Shown here piece by piece: positions 42,785 through 51,567 of a DNA stretch of 64,000 nucleotides (the first letter of the stretch is position 1; every line of letters starts with the position of its first letter). The notes below the pieces were generated by a model. It was not told the origin of the DNA. It searched no databases and worked only from the letters and a program-made list of their open reading frames with translations. Both the position numbers and the translations under genes were made by a program. The DNA is from an uncultured Eubacteriales bacterium. GTDB lineage: Bacteria > Bacillota > Clostridia > Oscillospirales > Acutalibacteraceae. The stretch spans positions 1 to 64,000 of the forward strand of contig CAKTDF010000004.1 of NCBI GenBank assembly GCA_934541115.1, given 5' to 3'.

Positions 42785-44092
42785 TTATTCAATTCCGTCA
42801 AAGAGTTCGTCTTCGCCGTGTTCGTCCTGTCCGTTTTCGCTTTGCTTTGATAGTTGTCTGCCGGAATCGTCCGTTTCATCATATGCAGGCGTTTTTGCCG
42901 CAACGGCTTTTGGTTTGAATGCAAAGCAGAGGATGAGGGTAATGACAATTGCGATGGCAACGAGCGCAATCAGAATCATCAAAAAGCTGTCTGAAACGGT
43001 CTTTGCAAGCTTTCCGAAAGAGGCGACGCTCTTTTGAACGGAGCCCTCAATGCGTTCTTTCTGAACGTCTGAAATGTTGATGTTATAAGTGTCATTGCCG
43101 TTGGCAAGAATAATCTTTCCAACAGCGCGTTTTCCGGCTGTATCATAGTAGACAACGTTCTCGTCCTTTTGATATACGTCTGCACTCTTGCAGAAAACGA
43201 GGTCGTCTGCGGTAATGCCGCTTTTTACATCGGCGCTGTCTACTGTGTATATCCGGTAGCCGCCGATTTCGTTACCGCTGTTTACGGTCAGAACACAGGC
43301 TCCCGTAGCCGCCGTTGCAAGAAGAATGAGAACGAGCAGAAAAATCATAAGAACCTTTGCGGCGCGCTTTCCGCCGGAAAGCTTCGGCGCTGCACCGATA
43401 TCTCCGAACTCAAAATCGTTTTGTTCGGCATTCTCTCTGTCATAAGGCTCGTCGCCGACTTCATCATCGGCTCCGTCGGGAATTTCACCTTGAGGAGAGC
43501 GGTATGAAGAAACATTTTCATAAGCGGCACTGTCGTTTTCAAAGAGACTTGCTCCTTCATGGAGCGCTGCGTCATCGGCAGGCGGATAAAATGAGTCGGG
43601 TTCACTTTCAACCTGCTCCGGCTGCTCGTAATTTTCAGCTGTTATCTCTTTTGAGGCTTTCTTTTTGCCTCTCCTTTGTTTAAAGAGATTCTTTTTTGGT
43701 TCGTCATCGTCGTCATCGTCATATGCTCCGGTCATAACGTTTGCATAATCGTTCATGAGACCGGTGATGCCTTCTTCTTTCGGCTGCGCAGCCGGTTGGC
43801 TCCTGTTTTGCGGAGCGGCGGTTGGCGGAGTAAGCTTTGAAAGCGGAACCGGTCGTCCCTCCTCGGAGGCAAACTGACGAATAAACGCGTCAATATCCGG
43901 AGAGACGCTTTCAACCTTAGGCTCCGCCGGCGTCCGCAAAGCGGCGGGTGCTTCTGCTTTTTCTTCCGAAGCAACGGAGAGCGCGTCTTCTCCCAAAAGG
44001 GAGGTACCTTTTTTGATCGCCTTTTCCGCTGAAACAGCTTTTCCGTATAAGTTATTAAGCTCATCAAGGCTCTTTGGCCTGTAGCTAGCCAA
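42785..44092 (-). CDS. Acidic two-TM protein with signal-peptidase-like outer domain
   Basis: 435 residues. The N-terminal ~240 residues are low-complexity and acidic with basic patches (DDDDDDEPKKN, KQRRGKKKASKE), probably disordered and cytoplasmic. TM1 is VLMIFLLVLILLATAATGACV and TM2 is LMILIALVAIAIVITLILC. The loop between them (YRIYTVDSADVKSGITADDLVFCK...VYQKDENVVYYD) follows the order of a type I signal peptidase (SGSM...GDLV) but the catalytic Ser region is not convincing, so it may be inactive. It lies 36 bp downstream of a DivIVA-like gene and is co-transcribed with it. A division or wall-growth scaffold role is my inference. Confidence 0.65.
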   Translation of the reverse strand: MASYRPKSLDELNNLYGKAVSAEKAIKKGTSLLGEDALSVASEEKAEAPAALRTPAEPKVESVSPDIDAFIRQFASEEGRPVPLSKLTPPTAAPQNRSQPAAQPKEEGITGLMNDYANVMTGAYDDDDDDEPKKNLFKQRRGKKKASKEITAENYEQPEQVESEPDSFYPPADDAALHEGASLFENDSAAYENVSSYRSPQGEIPDGADDEVGDEPYDRENAEQNDFEFGDIGAAPKLSGGKRAAKVLMIFLLVLILLATAATGACVLTVNSGNEIGGYRIYTVDSADVKSGITADDLVFCKSADVYQKDENVVYYDTAGKRAVGKIILANGNDTYNINISDVQKERIEGSVQKSVASFGKLAKTVSDSFLMILIALVAIAIVITLILCFAFKPKAVAAKTPAYDETDDSGRQLSKQSENGQDEHGEDELFDGIE

Positions 44093-44128
44093 TCAAATCA
44101 CATCCTTATAGTTTTACCGTGTGCCTTT

Positions 44129-44557
44129 TTATTGAATACCTTTTTCGAGGATAACGCCGATCATGTCGCTGATGCTCTTGAGGTTTTTCATAATGGTTGT
44201 GTTTTCCGTTCTCAGTTCAACAGAGTTTTCCATTGCCTGACGAACAATGTTGCGGCTTTTTTCGTTTGCTCTTTCAACAATTTCATCAGCCTTTTGCTGG
44301 GCGTTGGTTTTGATTTTTGCAACAGCTGTGTTCAGCTCGTCAAAAACGCGGGCAATAACTTCATTCTGATTGTTTTCGTCAATGGTGAAGTAAATTCCGA
44401 GGTCGCGAACGCTCTCCTCAAGGTTGTGAAAATTCTTTTCCATTTCCTCGCCCCAGGCAACCGCGTTGCTGTATTCTGTCTGAAGAAGTTCAATATACTT
44501 ATCCACCTCGCGGGTGGAATAGCCGTTTTCTTCAAGCGTAAAATTGATTTTTGCCAT
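44129..44557 (-). CDS. DivIVA-like coiled-coil protein
   Basis: 142 residues. The opening FTLEENGYSTREVDKYIELLQTEY matches the DivIVA/GpsB membrane-binding start (F...GY...EVD.Y...L...Y). Two coiled-coil stretches follow. Such proteins gather at curved membrane and recruit division or wall enzymes. First gene of a two-gene leftward unit with the acidic TM protein, which could be its client. Confidence 0.75.
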   Translation of the reverse strand: MAKINFTLEENGYSTREVDKYIELLQTEYSNAVAWGEEMEKNFHNLEESVRDLGIYFTIDENNQNEVIARVFDELNTAVAKIKTNAQQKADEIVERANEKSRNIVRQAMENSVELRTENTTIMKNLKSISDMIGVILEKGIQ

Positions 44558-44751
44558 TACGTCTCCTCCGATCGTCTGTTTTTCGGCAGCGAATAAACGC
44601 CGAAATCCAATCTTTTCAATTTATACAGATACATCGTAAATTATACTCTATACACATTTAAAATTCAACACTATGAGCGTAAATTTTACTTAAAAATCGA
44701 AAACTGTCGATTGAGCCGAAGAAAGTCGGATCAGATGCGCCGAAGATAAGA

Positions 44752-44804
44752 AAAAGCTGTACCTTGCCCGCGCCTTTATAAAAAGCGCAAAGCAAAATAC
44801 AGCC
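44752..44804 (-). terminator. Terminator of the 2-oxoacid oxidoreductase operon
   Basis: Long interrupted stem with outer arms GCTGTA / TACAGC and inner GCGC/GCGC and TTGC/GCAA. On the minus strand CTTTTTCTT follows. Confidence 0.65.
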
Positions 44805-44831
44805 TTGATTATTTATCGGTTGCTGCGGTCG

Positions 44832-45377
44832 TCAGGCAAATTTTTTGCCGTATTCAACGCCGCGTTTGAGAGCAACGGTATTCATTTCCATTATTGACGG
44901 GGCTTTTGAGACGAACTTCTTTTTGAGACTGTCAAGAAATTCTTCCTCGGTGATGATGCCGGTTGCGCCGATGAGGGCGCCGATTATAACAATGTTTGCG
45001 GCTTTGGGGTTGCCGATTTCGGCTGCAATGTCGTCAACGGGGAGAGAAATGATCTCAACGTCGTCACGCTTTACTTCGCTTGTTACTCTGTTTGAGTTGA
45101 GCAGAAGTACGCCGCCCGCTTTGAGCTGCGTTTTGAATTTTGAAAACGCCTGTTCATTCATGCACACAAGCACATCACACTTTTTGGCAAGGGGAGAAAT
45201 AACCTGACCGTCGTCAATAACAACGGTGCATTTTGCACTGCCGCCGCGTTGCTCCGGACCGTATTCCGGGAGGAACGTTGCATATTTTCCGCCTTCAACG
45301 GCAGCTTTTGCGGTCATCATTCCTGCGGAGACAACGCCCTGTCCGCCGGAACCGGAAAAGATAAGCGACTTTTTCAT
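44832..45377 (-). CDS. 2-oxoacid:ferredoxin oxidoreductase, gamma subunit
   Basis: 181 residues. Gamma domain of the pyruvate/2-oxoacid:ferredoxin oxidoreductase superfamily: SGSGGQGVVSAGMMTAKAA, then YGPEQRGGSAKCTVVI. Works with the alpha, beta and ferredoxin-like subunits encoded just upstream. Start overlaps the stop of the beta gene by 4 bp. Last gene of the operon. Confidence 0.93.
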   Translation of the reverse strand: MKKSLIFSGSGGQGVVSAGMMTAKAAVEGGKYATFLPEYGPEQRGGSAKCTVVIDDGQVISPLAKKCDVLVCMNEQAFSKFKTQLKAGGVLLLNSNRVTSEVKRDDVEIISLPVDDIAAEIGNPKAANIVIIGALIGATGIITEEEFLDSLKKKFVSKAPSIMEMNTVALKRGVEYGKKFA

Positions 45378-46117
45378 TCTGCCTGCGCCTCCTTATCCTT
45401 ATATACACCGGGAACAAAATACGGAATTGTATTTGTGTTCATATAGTCGATTGTCTGGAGCGGAGTCATGCCCCAGTTTGTCGGGCAGTTTGTGAGAAGC
45501 TCAATGAAAGTGAAGCCCTTGCCGGCAAGCTGGAGCTCAAAGGCTTTTTTAATTCCCTTTCGCGCGTCCATAATTCCTTTCGGCGAGTTGAGCGCGTATC
45601 TTGCAACAAAAATGGGAGCCTCAAGCGTTGCAATAATTTCGCACATTTTCATCGGGTAGCCGGTTTCCTTGGGATCGCGTCCGTAACGCGTTGTTGTGGT
45701 TTTTTGACCGATGAGCGTTGTGGGCGCCATCTGACCGCCGGTCATGCCGTAGGTCTGATTGTTGGCAAAAATAACGGTGAAGTTTTCGCCTCTGTTGGCT
45801 GCTCCCATGATCTCTGCAAGACCGATGGCGGCAAGGTCGCCGTCACCCTGATAAGCAAAAACAAGTCTTTCCGGATTGGTACGTTTAAAGCCGGTTGCAA
45901 CGGCGGGAGCACGTCCGTGAGCCGCGCCGACAATATCGCCGTCCCAATAAAGCAGATTGAGCGTTGAGCAGCCGACGGGAACAACATGCACGCAGTTCTC
46001 TTTTTGACCGAGCTCGTCAACAACCTCGGCTATTATTCTCGTTGCGAGCGAGTGCATGCAGCCGGGGCAGAATCCGCTCGGAGTGCCCTTGAGAGAAGAA
46101 GGTCTTTTGAATTCCAT
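45374..46117 (-). CDS. 2-oxoacid:ferredoxin oxidoreductase, beta (TPP) subunit
   Basis: 247 residues. TPP-binding beta subunit: FCPGCMHSLATRIIAEV, then VGCSTLNLL, AHGRAPAVATGFKRTNPE, QGDGDLAAIGLAEIMGAANRG and NNQTYGMTGGQMAPTT. Oxidatively decarboxylates a 2-oxoacid with CoA and passes electrons to ferredoxin. Start at 46117 overlaps the alpha stop by one base. Confidence 0.94.
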   Translation of the reverse strand: MEFKRPSSLKGTPSGFCPGCMHSLATRIIAEVVDELGQKENCVHVVPVGCSTLNLLYWDGDIVGAAHGRAPAVATGFKRTNPERLVFAYQGDGDLAAIGLAEIMGAANRGENFTVIFANNQTYGMTGGQMAPTTLIGQKTTTTRYGRDPKETGYPMKMCEIIATLEAPIFVARYALNSPKGIMDARKGIKKAFELQLAGKGFTFIELLTNCPTNWGMTPLQTIDYMNTNTIPYFVPGVYKDKEAQAE

Positions 46118-47190
46118 TATTTTGCACCTCCCGTAACGATTTTTTTGATTGCCGCATATGTGCTTTCGTCATCGAGCAGAATACCGCCCGAACGTCCGTA
46201 GGTATAAATCGGGGCTCTGTCCTTGACCTCGAGCGCGATATCGTCACGCATCTGAGCCGGAATTGCAAGCTCAACGTCAATGATTCCCTTTATGCGGTCG
46301 TAATCAAGGCTTTGCAGGCTCTTTTTCGGGAAAGGATTGAGGGTTATCGGACGAATCATGCCGATTTTATGTCCCTCTTCGCGCAGACGGAGAATGGTCT
46401 CCCTTGAAACGCGGGCAGAAATACCGTAAGCAACAATGACATATTCCGCGTCGTCAAGCATAAATTCTTCAACCTTGACGTCGTTTTCCTGCCAGCTGTC
46501 ATAGAGCTTTCCTCTCATTGTGTTTTCATATTCAAGCATAGCCTCCGGATAATACGGAGTGAGAAGTCTTGCTCTTCTGCTTTCACCCTCGCGCAGAGAA
46601 AGATCCCAGCCTTTTGTTTTTTCGCGCTTTGCCTCTTTGAATTCCGGAAGCTCAACAAGCTCCATAATTGCGCCGAGGCAGCCGTCCATAAGAATGAGCA
46701 CCGGGTTGCGGTCTCTTTCGGCGTATTCCCATGCGTCATATGTGAGGTCAACAGCCTCCTGAAGGGTTGACGGAGCAAAAACCATCACTTTGAATCCGCC
46801 GTGACCCATGGCCTTTGTTGCCTGGAGATAGTCCATCTGCGCCGGCTGAATTGAACCGAGACCGGGACCGCCGCGGCTGATATTGACAATGACCGCAGGC
46901 AGCTTTGTGCTTGCAAGATATGAGATTCCCTCGCTTTTGAGACTGATGCCCGGACCGGAGGAGCTTGTCATTGCGCGGCAGCCGGAGGACGCTGCGCCGT
47001 AAACCATGTTGATTGAGGCAACCTCGCTTTCGCCCTGAACAAAAACGCCGCCAACCTCCGGGAGTCTCCAGGAAAGGTACTCCGGAATTTCATTCTGCGG
47101 AGTGATGGGATAGCCGGCAAAAAAGCGACAGCCGCCTCTGACTGCGGCTTCGGCAATAGCTTCGTTGCCTTTCATAAATACCTTTGACAT
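46117..47190 (-). CDS. vorB: 2-oxoacid:ferredoxin oxidoreductase, alpha subunit (VorB type)
   Basis: 357 residues. MKGNEAIAEAAVRGGCRFF, GYPITPQNEIPEYLSWRLPE, FVQGESEVASINMVYGAASS and TSSSGPGISLKSEGISYLAS are classic alpha-subunit blocks. The sequence is closest in memory to clostridial 3-methyl-2-oxobutanoate (VorB) subunits, so branched-chain 2-oxoacids are likely, with 2-oxoglutarate (KorA) the alternative. It would link amino acid fermentation to ferredoxin reduction. Start overlaps the ferredoxin gene's stop by one base. Confidence 0.93.
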   Translation of the reverse strand: MSKVFMKGNEAIAEAAVRGGCRFFAGYPITPQNEIPEYLSWRLPEVGGVFVQGESEVASINMVYGAASSGCRAMTSSSGPGISLKSEGISYLASTKLPAVIVNISRGGPGLGSIQPAQMDYLQATKAMGHGGFKVMVFAPSTLQEAVDLTYDAWEYAERDRNPVLILMDGCLGAIMELVELPEFKEAKREKTKGWDLSLREGESRRARLLTPYYPEAMLEYENTMRGKLYDSWQENDVKVEEFMLDDAEYVIVAYGISARVSRETILRLREEGHKIGMIRPITLNPFPKKSLQSLDYDRIKGIIDVELAIPAQMRDDIALEVKDRAPIYTYGRSGGILLDDESTYAAIKKIVTGGAK

Positions 47191-47396
47191 TACTCCGCCT
47201 CCTTTTTCAGTTCAATTGCACCCTCGGGGCAAACCGTGGCGCAGATACCGCAGGAAATGCATTTTTCGCTGTCGGTCAGACGGGGATAGAAAAAGCCTTT
47301 TTTGCTGCGCTCGTCGCCAAGCTCAAGAATGCTCTTTGGGCAGAATCTGACGCAAAAGGAGCAACCCTTGCACAGCAGCACGTTGAGGTCGATCAT
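47190..47396 (-). CDS. 2-oxoacid oxidoreductase, 2[4Fe-4S] ferredoxin subunit (delta)
   Basis: 68 residues with two complete cluster motifs, CKGCSFCVRFCP and CISCGICATVCP. It carries electrons from the TPP site to the external ferredoxin. First gene of the four-gene leftward operon, driven by the divergent promoter at 47532-47561 and probably repressed by the adjacent TetR protein. Confidence 0.95.
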   Translation of the reverse strand: MIDLNVLLCKGCSFCVRFCPKSILELGDERSKKGFFYPRLTDSEKCISCGICATVCPEGAIELKKEAE

Positions 47397-47510
47397 AAAA
47401 ATGACGCCTGCCTTTCTTCGTAAATTCCTTGAAACACAGTTTCTGTATTGTCGGCAGATTCACGGCAAAAATAAAAGCGAGCCGGAATCCGCCGCGCAGT
47501 AAAAGTCATA

Positions 47511-47539
47511 TTGACTTTTGCCAACGGATTTATTATACT
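47511..47539 (+). promoter_or_regulatory. Promoter of the TetR gene
   Basis: TTGACT (47511-47516), 17-nt spacer, TATACT (47534-47539). Its -10 box shares bases with the leftward -10 (TATAAT, 47537-47532). Confidence 0.82.
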
Positions 47540-47561
47540 ATACATACTGTTGTTAAGTCAA
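47532..47561 (-). promoter_or_regulatory. Promoter of the 2-oxoacid oxidoreductase operon
   Basis: On the minus strand TTGACT (47561-47556), 18-nt spacer, TATAAT (47537-47532). The -35 box lies within the TetR operator. Confidence 0.78.
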
Positions 47562-47565
47562 CAGT
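47546..47565. promoter_or_regulatory. TetR operator
   Basis: Inverted repeat with perfect 7-bp arms ACTGTTG / CAACAGT around 6 nt. It sits just past the rightward -10 and covers the leftward -35, so one bound dimer could block both promoters. Confidence 0.8.
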
Positions 47566-47608
47566 CATAAAACGAGTAATTGTAACATTTTTTTCGGAGG
47601 TAGCGTCA

Positions 47609-48235
47609 GTGGAACAACAGGAGAAAAAAGAAAACCGCCGCGCCGCATACAGCAAACGCGTAATCAAAGAGAGTTTCATAGAACTGCTTGACCGAAAGCC
47701 TCTGAGCAAAATCAGCGTAAAAGAAATTTGTGAGATAGCAGATGTCAATCGATGTACCTTTTATTCATATTTTGACGATATCTATGACCTGCACAAAAAA
47801 ATTATGCAGGAGTTTTATGAAAAACAGCGCCTCATTGCCAAAAGCAGTCGGGAACGGCTCAAGCAGATGATGAAATGCGGCAGAAAAATCACCGTTGATG
47901 ATGTCTATATCCTGATGATGGACATTCTCGGTCTTATTACGGAAAACATTGAGATCTCAAAAATTATATACAATGCGAACTCTGAAAGCAAGATACATCT
48001 TGAAATCGGGCAGATGTTTTTTGACATGCTTATCCCTATAGGCTTTCCAACGCACTCAAAGCCGCGGGTCGAGTGGCTGAAGAACGCATACACCTTTGTT
48101 ACGAGCGGCTTTACCGGCACCATATACCTTTGGATAATCCGTGATTTTCCGGAAACAAAGGAGACAATGGCGCTCAATCTTGCACGGCATATATATAACG
48201 TTCTGATCGACCCTCAAATCAGCTTTGAAGACTGA
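47609..48235 (+). CDS. TetR-family transcriptional regulator
   Basis: 208 residues starting at GTG 47609, 8 nt after CGGAGG; the longer frame would run through the promoter. HTH: ISVKEICEIADVNRCTFYSYFDDIYDLH, the TetR recognition region. The C-terminal ligand domain is helical and not matched to a known effector class. The divergent vorB operon and the operator at 47546 suggest it controls branched-chain or other 2-oxoacid oxidation and itself. The DUF2804 gene 177 bp downstream may be in the same regulon. Confidence 0.92.
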   Translation: MEQQEKKENRRAAYSKRVIKESFIELLDRKPLSKISVKEICEIADVNRCTFYSYFDDIYDLHKKIMQEFYEKQRLIAKSSRERLKQMMKCGRKITVDDVYILMMDILGLITENIEISKIIYNANSESKIHLEIGQMFFDMLIPIGFPTHSKPRVEWLKNAYTFVTSGFTGTIYLWIIRDFPETKETMALNLARHIYNVLIDPQISFED

Positions 48236-48259
48236 GCTTTTGCAAAAAGCTGACTCAAT

Positions 48260-48303
48260 TAAGTCTCTCATACATTTTATATAAGTTTCTCATGCATTTT
48301 ATA
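48260..48303 (+). repeat. Two tandem 22-bp direct repeats before DUF2804
   Basis: Units 48260-48281 and 48282-48303 differ at two bases; each contains TCTCAT then CATTTTATA. They lie in the 177-bp gap between the TetR and DUF2804 genes and may bind a regulator. The rest of the gap is AT-rich with no clear hairpin. Confidence 0.6.
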
Positions 48304-48411
48304 AATGAAAGTTAAAGATGTATTAACGAGCTGTTAATTATTTTTAATTTTTTGTATACACAAGTAAAAATTGCGCGCCGAAAGCGCAGAACATAAGGAG
48401 GAAAACACAAG

Positions 48412-49473
48412 ATGACATTTTATGACGTACTTTCCGAAAAAAGAAAGGCTATTCCTACGCCGGAAAACGTTGTTGACGAGAACGGCAACGCCTATTTCGG
48501 AACTTTTGAAAGCGAATTTCCGCGCATGGACTTTTTGAAGGTCAACAAGCCCTCAAAGTTCCCCAATGCGCTCAACAAGATGAAGCTCACTCTCTGGGAG
48601 GCGATTGAGCTGAACCTTAAAGACATTATTGTTCTTACCGCTGTTTGCGACATGGGCGTTTTCGGAACCGGACTGACCCTTGTTTATGACAAGAGAACAA
48701 AAAAAGTCACAAAATTCCAGGATATGTTCCCGAAAAAATGCGCCGTCATTTCCGACACCCTTTTGAACGGAGACACCACCGAGTCGCGCGGAAAAAACGT
48801 TGTTCTCAAGTGCATCAACCACTTTGAAAAGGGTCAGGCACTTGTTACCGGCCATGCAAAGGACGCAAAAAGCGGCGCTTCGGTCAGCTATGACGTTGAA
48901 CTCAACCGTGTTTCGCTGCCGAGCATTGTTTCAATTCCTTTTGGCGCAAACCGTCCGCTTTATTCTCAGAAAGACCTGTTCAAGCTTTCCGGCTGGGTTG
49001 AGTTTAACGGCGTGAGATATGAAACCGACGAGGAGAGCACGGCAATCATTGACGACCACAGAGGTTATTATCCGTATGTTGCTCATTATGACTGGGTAAC
49101 CACCATGGGCAAAATGGATATAAACGGTGAAAGAAAATTCTTTGGCTTTAACCTCACAAGAAATCAGTCAACCAATCAGAATGACTATAACGAAAACCTC
49201 ATTTGGTTTGAGGGCAATACCACGCTCCTCACTCCCGTTCGTTTTGAACACCCGGAATACAACAAATGGCGTATCCGCGACACCTATGGAATGGTTGACA
49301 TTACCTTTGATATCGGCGACCGCTTTATTATGCGCGTACCCGGCGGCGTAATCGATATTAACTATCATGTTACATTCGGAACTCTTTCCGGCTATGTCTG
49401 CGACCCGGACGGAAATAAGTATATCCTTGACGGAATGAGCGGAATCGGAGAGGACAAGAGTCTGAGATTCTGA
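48412..49473 (+). CDS. DUF2804 protein (lipocalin/AttH-like fold expected)
   Basis: 353 residues, no signal peptide. Features of DUF2804: an N-terminal FGTFESEFPRMDF segment, LTLVYDKRTKKVTKF, FGANRPLYSQKDLFKLSGWVEFNG, DDHRGYYPYVAHYDW and a late beta-rich WFEGNTTLLTPVRF part. The family is thought to have a lipocalin-like barrel related to AttH/CrtC, suggesting a hydrophobic ligand. Ribosome site AAGGAGG is optimal. The gene follows a TetR regulator and lies about 6.5 kb from the SCP2 operon; a shared lipid-related role is speculation. Confidence 0.82.
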   Translation: MTFYDVLSEKRKAIPTPENVVDENGNAYFGTFESEFPRMDFLKVNKPSKFPNALNKMKLTLWEAIELNLKDIIVLTAVCDMGVFGTGLTLVYDKRTKKVTKFQDMFPKKCAVISDTLLNGDTTESRGKNVVLKCINHFEKGQALVTGHAKDAKSGASVSYDVELNRVSLPSIVSIPFGANRPLYSQKDLFKLSGWVEFNGVRYETDEESTAIIDDHRGYYPYVAHYDWVTTMGKMDINGERKFFGFNLTRNQSTNQNDYNENLIWFEGNTTLLTPVRFEHPEYNKWRIRDTYGMVDITFDIGDRFIMRVPGGVIDINYHVTFGTLSGYVCDPDGNKYILDGMSGIGEDKSLRF

Positions 49474-49528
49474 TGCGTTTTCGGCTGTTTAAAGCATTGG
49501 TACCGACCGAAGAACATAATTAAAAGCA

Positions 49529-49584
49529 AAAGACTATATTTCACGAGGCTTATTAATTAAGGCTTCATATGAAATATAGTCTTT
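49529..49584 (+). terminator. Hairpin terminator, copy B of a repeated stem
   Basis: 15-bp arms identical to those at 13224-13274 (49529-49543 with 49570-49584), but a different 26-nt loop carrying a direct repeat AGGCTT. Follows the DUF2804 stop and ends in TGTTTATTATAG. Confidence 0.8.
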
Positions 49585-49726
49585 GTTTATTATAGTTTAA
49601 AATATTTTGCTCTCCCTGGCTTTGAAACTTATGCGGCAGCTCCGGGTTTTGTTGACTTTTGTCAGTTTTGCATAAATTTTTATGTTCCGGGAAAGATAAG
49701 TTTTACAATAAAAAAAGCATAGGTAC

Positions 49727-49755
49727 TTGCTATGAATTAAAAACGGTGATATACT
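49727..49755 (+). promoter_or_regulatory. Promoter of the Rrf2-nifS-nifU operon
   Basis: TTGCTA (49727-49732), 17-nt spacer, TATACT (49750-49755). The sequence around the -10 (CTACC ... GTAGG) has short inverted arms that could be an Rrf2 site. Confidence 0.7.
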
Positions 49756-49792
49756 ACCAATGCAGTAGGAATTGAGAAAGGAGGCGCTTTCA

Positions 49793-50224
49793 ATGAAAAT
49801 CTCAACAAAGGGACGCTATGGTCTGAGAATTATGACAGACATTGCGATTCACGAAAAAGAGGGCTGCGTTTCGGTCAAGGATATTGCAACGCGGGAAAAT
49901 CTTTCGGAAAAATACCTTGAACAGATCATCACTCCGCTTTCAAAAGCCGGACTTGTCAAATCCGTCCGCGGAGCGAGAGGCGGCTATCTCCTTTCAAAAA
50001 GCGCAAAGGATACCTCGGTTGAGGAGATCCTCCTTGCAACAGAGGGCAGCCTTGCTCCCGTTGCCTGCGCAGAAGACAGCGAATGCTGCGAAAACTACTG
50101 CGACTGTGTGACCTCGTTCATCTGGACCAAAATTTATGACGCCATCATCGGCGTTGTCAGGAACATAAGTCTCGAAGAACTTGCCGAGCGCAGCGCAAAA
50201 AGCGGCGGCTGCAAAAGCTGCTGA
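49793..50224 (+). CDS. Rrf2/IscR-family regulator
   Basis: 143 residues. Winged-helix start [20 protein letters not shown] and the wing ARGGYLLSK are typical. A Cys-rich stretch ([14 protein letters not shown]) in the usual cluster-binding place could hold an Fe-S cluster, and a C-terminal CKSC is extra. Start 49793 follows AAGGAGG. It is followed by nifS and nifU, so it probably senses Fe-S status and adjusts the assembly operon. Confidence 0.9.
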   Translation: MKISTKGRYGLRIMTDIAIHEKEGCVSVKDIATRENLSEKYLEQIITPLSKAGLVKSVRGARGGYLLSKSAKDTSVEEILLATEGSLAPVACAEDSECCENYCDCVTSFIWTKIYDAIIGVVRNISLEELAERSAKSGGCKSC

Positions 50225-50337
50225 AAATGACAGGCAACCTAACGGTACACAGACGGAACAACCGTCAAAAAAATATGACTCCGCCGGAATGCGGACTCAG
50301 GAAAAGGGAAAGCGGCGTTTGCCGCGCGGAAAAAACT

Positions 50338-51528
50338 ATGAGATTTGTATACGCAGACAATTCAGCAACAACTCCGATGTCACAGCACGTTATTGACGCA
50401 ATGCTCCCGTACATGAAAGAGCATTACGGCAATCCCTCCAGCCTCTATGCCATCGGTCAAACGGCTCACCGTGCAATCACAAAAGCACGCGAACAGGTTG
50501 CAGCCGCTCTCGGCGCAACGGAAAGAGAAATTTACTTCACCTCCGGCGGTTCCGAGGCAGACAACTGGGCAATTAAGGGCGCAGCGGCACTCGGCGCAAA
50601 AAAAGGCAAAAAGCATCTCATCACTTCAAAGATCGAGCACCACGCCGTTCTTCACACAATGGCGGCGCTTGAAAAACAGGGCTTTACCGTCACATATCTT
50701 GATGTATATGAAAACGGAATAGTGCGCGTCGAGGACGTTGAAAAAGCCATTACCGACGACACCTGGCTTGTTTCAATTATGTATGCAAACAATGAAATCG
50801 GCACGATTCAGCCGATAGCCGAAATCGGAAAGCTCTGCCATGAAAAGGGCGTGCTTTTCCACACGGACGCGGTTCAGGCTGTGGGTCATATCCCCATCGA
50901 TGTCAAAAAGGACAATATTGACATGCTTTCGCTCTCCGGACACAAGTTCCACGCCTCAAAGGGCGTTGGCGCGCTCTATTGCAGAAAGGGCATCAATCTG
51001 CCGAATCTCATTGAGGGCGGCGCACAGGAAAGCGGCAAAAGAGCCGGTACTGAAAACGTACCCGGCATTGTCGGAATGGGTGTTGCAATCACCGACATGA
51101 CAGAACACATGGAAGAGAACATGAAAAAAGTTACCGCCTTGCGCGACAGACTTTTTGAGGGAGCCTCAAAAATCTATCGTTCAAGAATCAACGGCGACTT
51201 GGAGCACCGTCTTCCCGGCAATTTCAGCATGTGCTTTGAGGGTGTTGAGGGAGAAAGCCTGCTGCTCATGCTTGACATGAACGGCGTTTGCGCGTCAAGC
51301 GGTTCCGCCTGCACCTCCGGTTCGCTCGATCCCAGCCACGTTCTTCTTGCAATCGGACTCAAGCACGAGGTTGCCCACGGTTCGCTGCGCCTTTCGCTGA
51401 GCGAGAACAACTCGGTTGAGGATGTTGACCACATTTTGAGCGTACTGCCGCCGATCATAGACAGATTGCGCGACATGTCTCCGCTTTGGGAAAGACTCAT
51501 GAAAGAAGAAGCCGCCGCAAAGGCATAA
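50338..51528 (+). CDS. nifS: Cysteine desulfurase (NifS/IscS)
   Basis: 396 residues. PLP enzyme taking sulfur from cysteine. PLP lysine K203 in [10 protein letters not shown]; catalytic Cys C325 in [13 protein letters not shown], on the short loop typical of this class. Opens with YADNSATTP. Start 50338 is chosen because residues from 50227 lie upstream of the family start. Passes sulfur to the NifU-type scaffold 39 bp downstream. Confidence 0.95.
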   Translation: MRFVYADNSATTPMSQHVIDAMLPYMKEHYGNPSSLYAIGQTAHRAITKAREQVAAALGATEREIYFTSGGSEADNWAIKGAAALGAKKGKKHLITSKIEHHAVLHTMAALEKQGFTVTYLDVYENGIVRVEDVEKAITDDTWLVSIMYANNEIGTIQPIAEIGKLCHEKGVLFHTDAVQAVGHIPIDVKKDNIDMLSLSGHKFHASKGVGALYCRKGINLPNLIEGGAQESGKRAGTENVPGIVGMGVAITDMTEHMEENMKKVTALRDRLFEGASKIYRSRINGDLEHRLPGNFSMCFEGVEGESLLLMLDMNGVCASSGSACTSGSLDPSHVLLAIGLKHEVAHGSLRLSLSENNSVEDVDHILSVLPPIIDRLRDMSPLWERLMKEEAAAKA

Positions 51529-51567
51529 GCCGGGCGCGTTAAATAAATTGAAAAGGAGCTCATATAT

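Noticed and set aside
42785..44092. Active type I signal peptidase
   Set aside because: Only the general order of the outer loop is similar; the catalytic Ser-Lys pair is not convincing.
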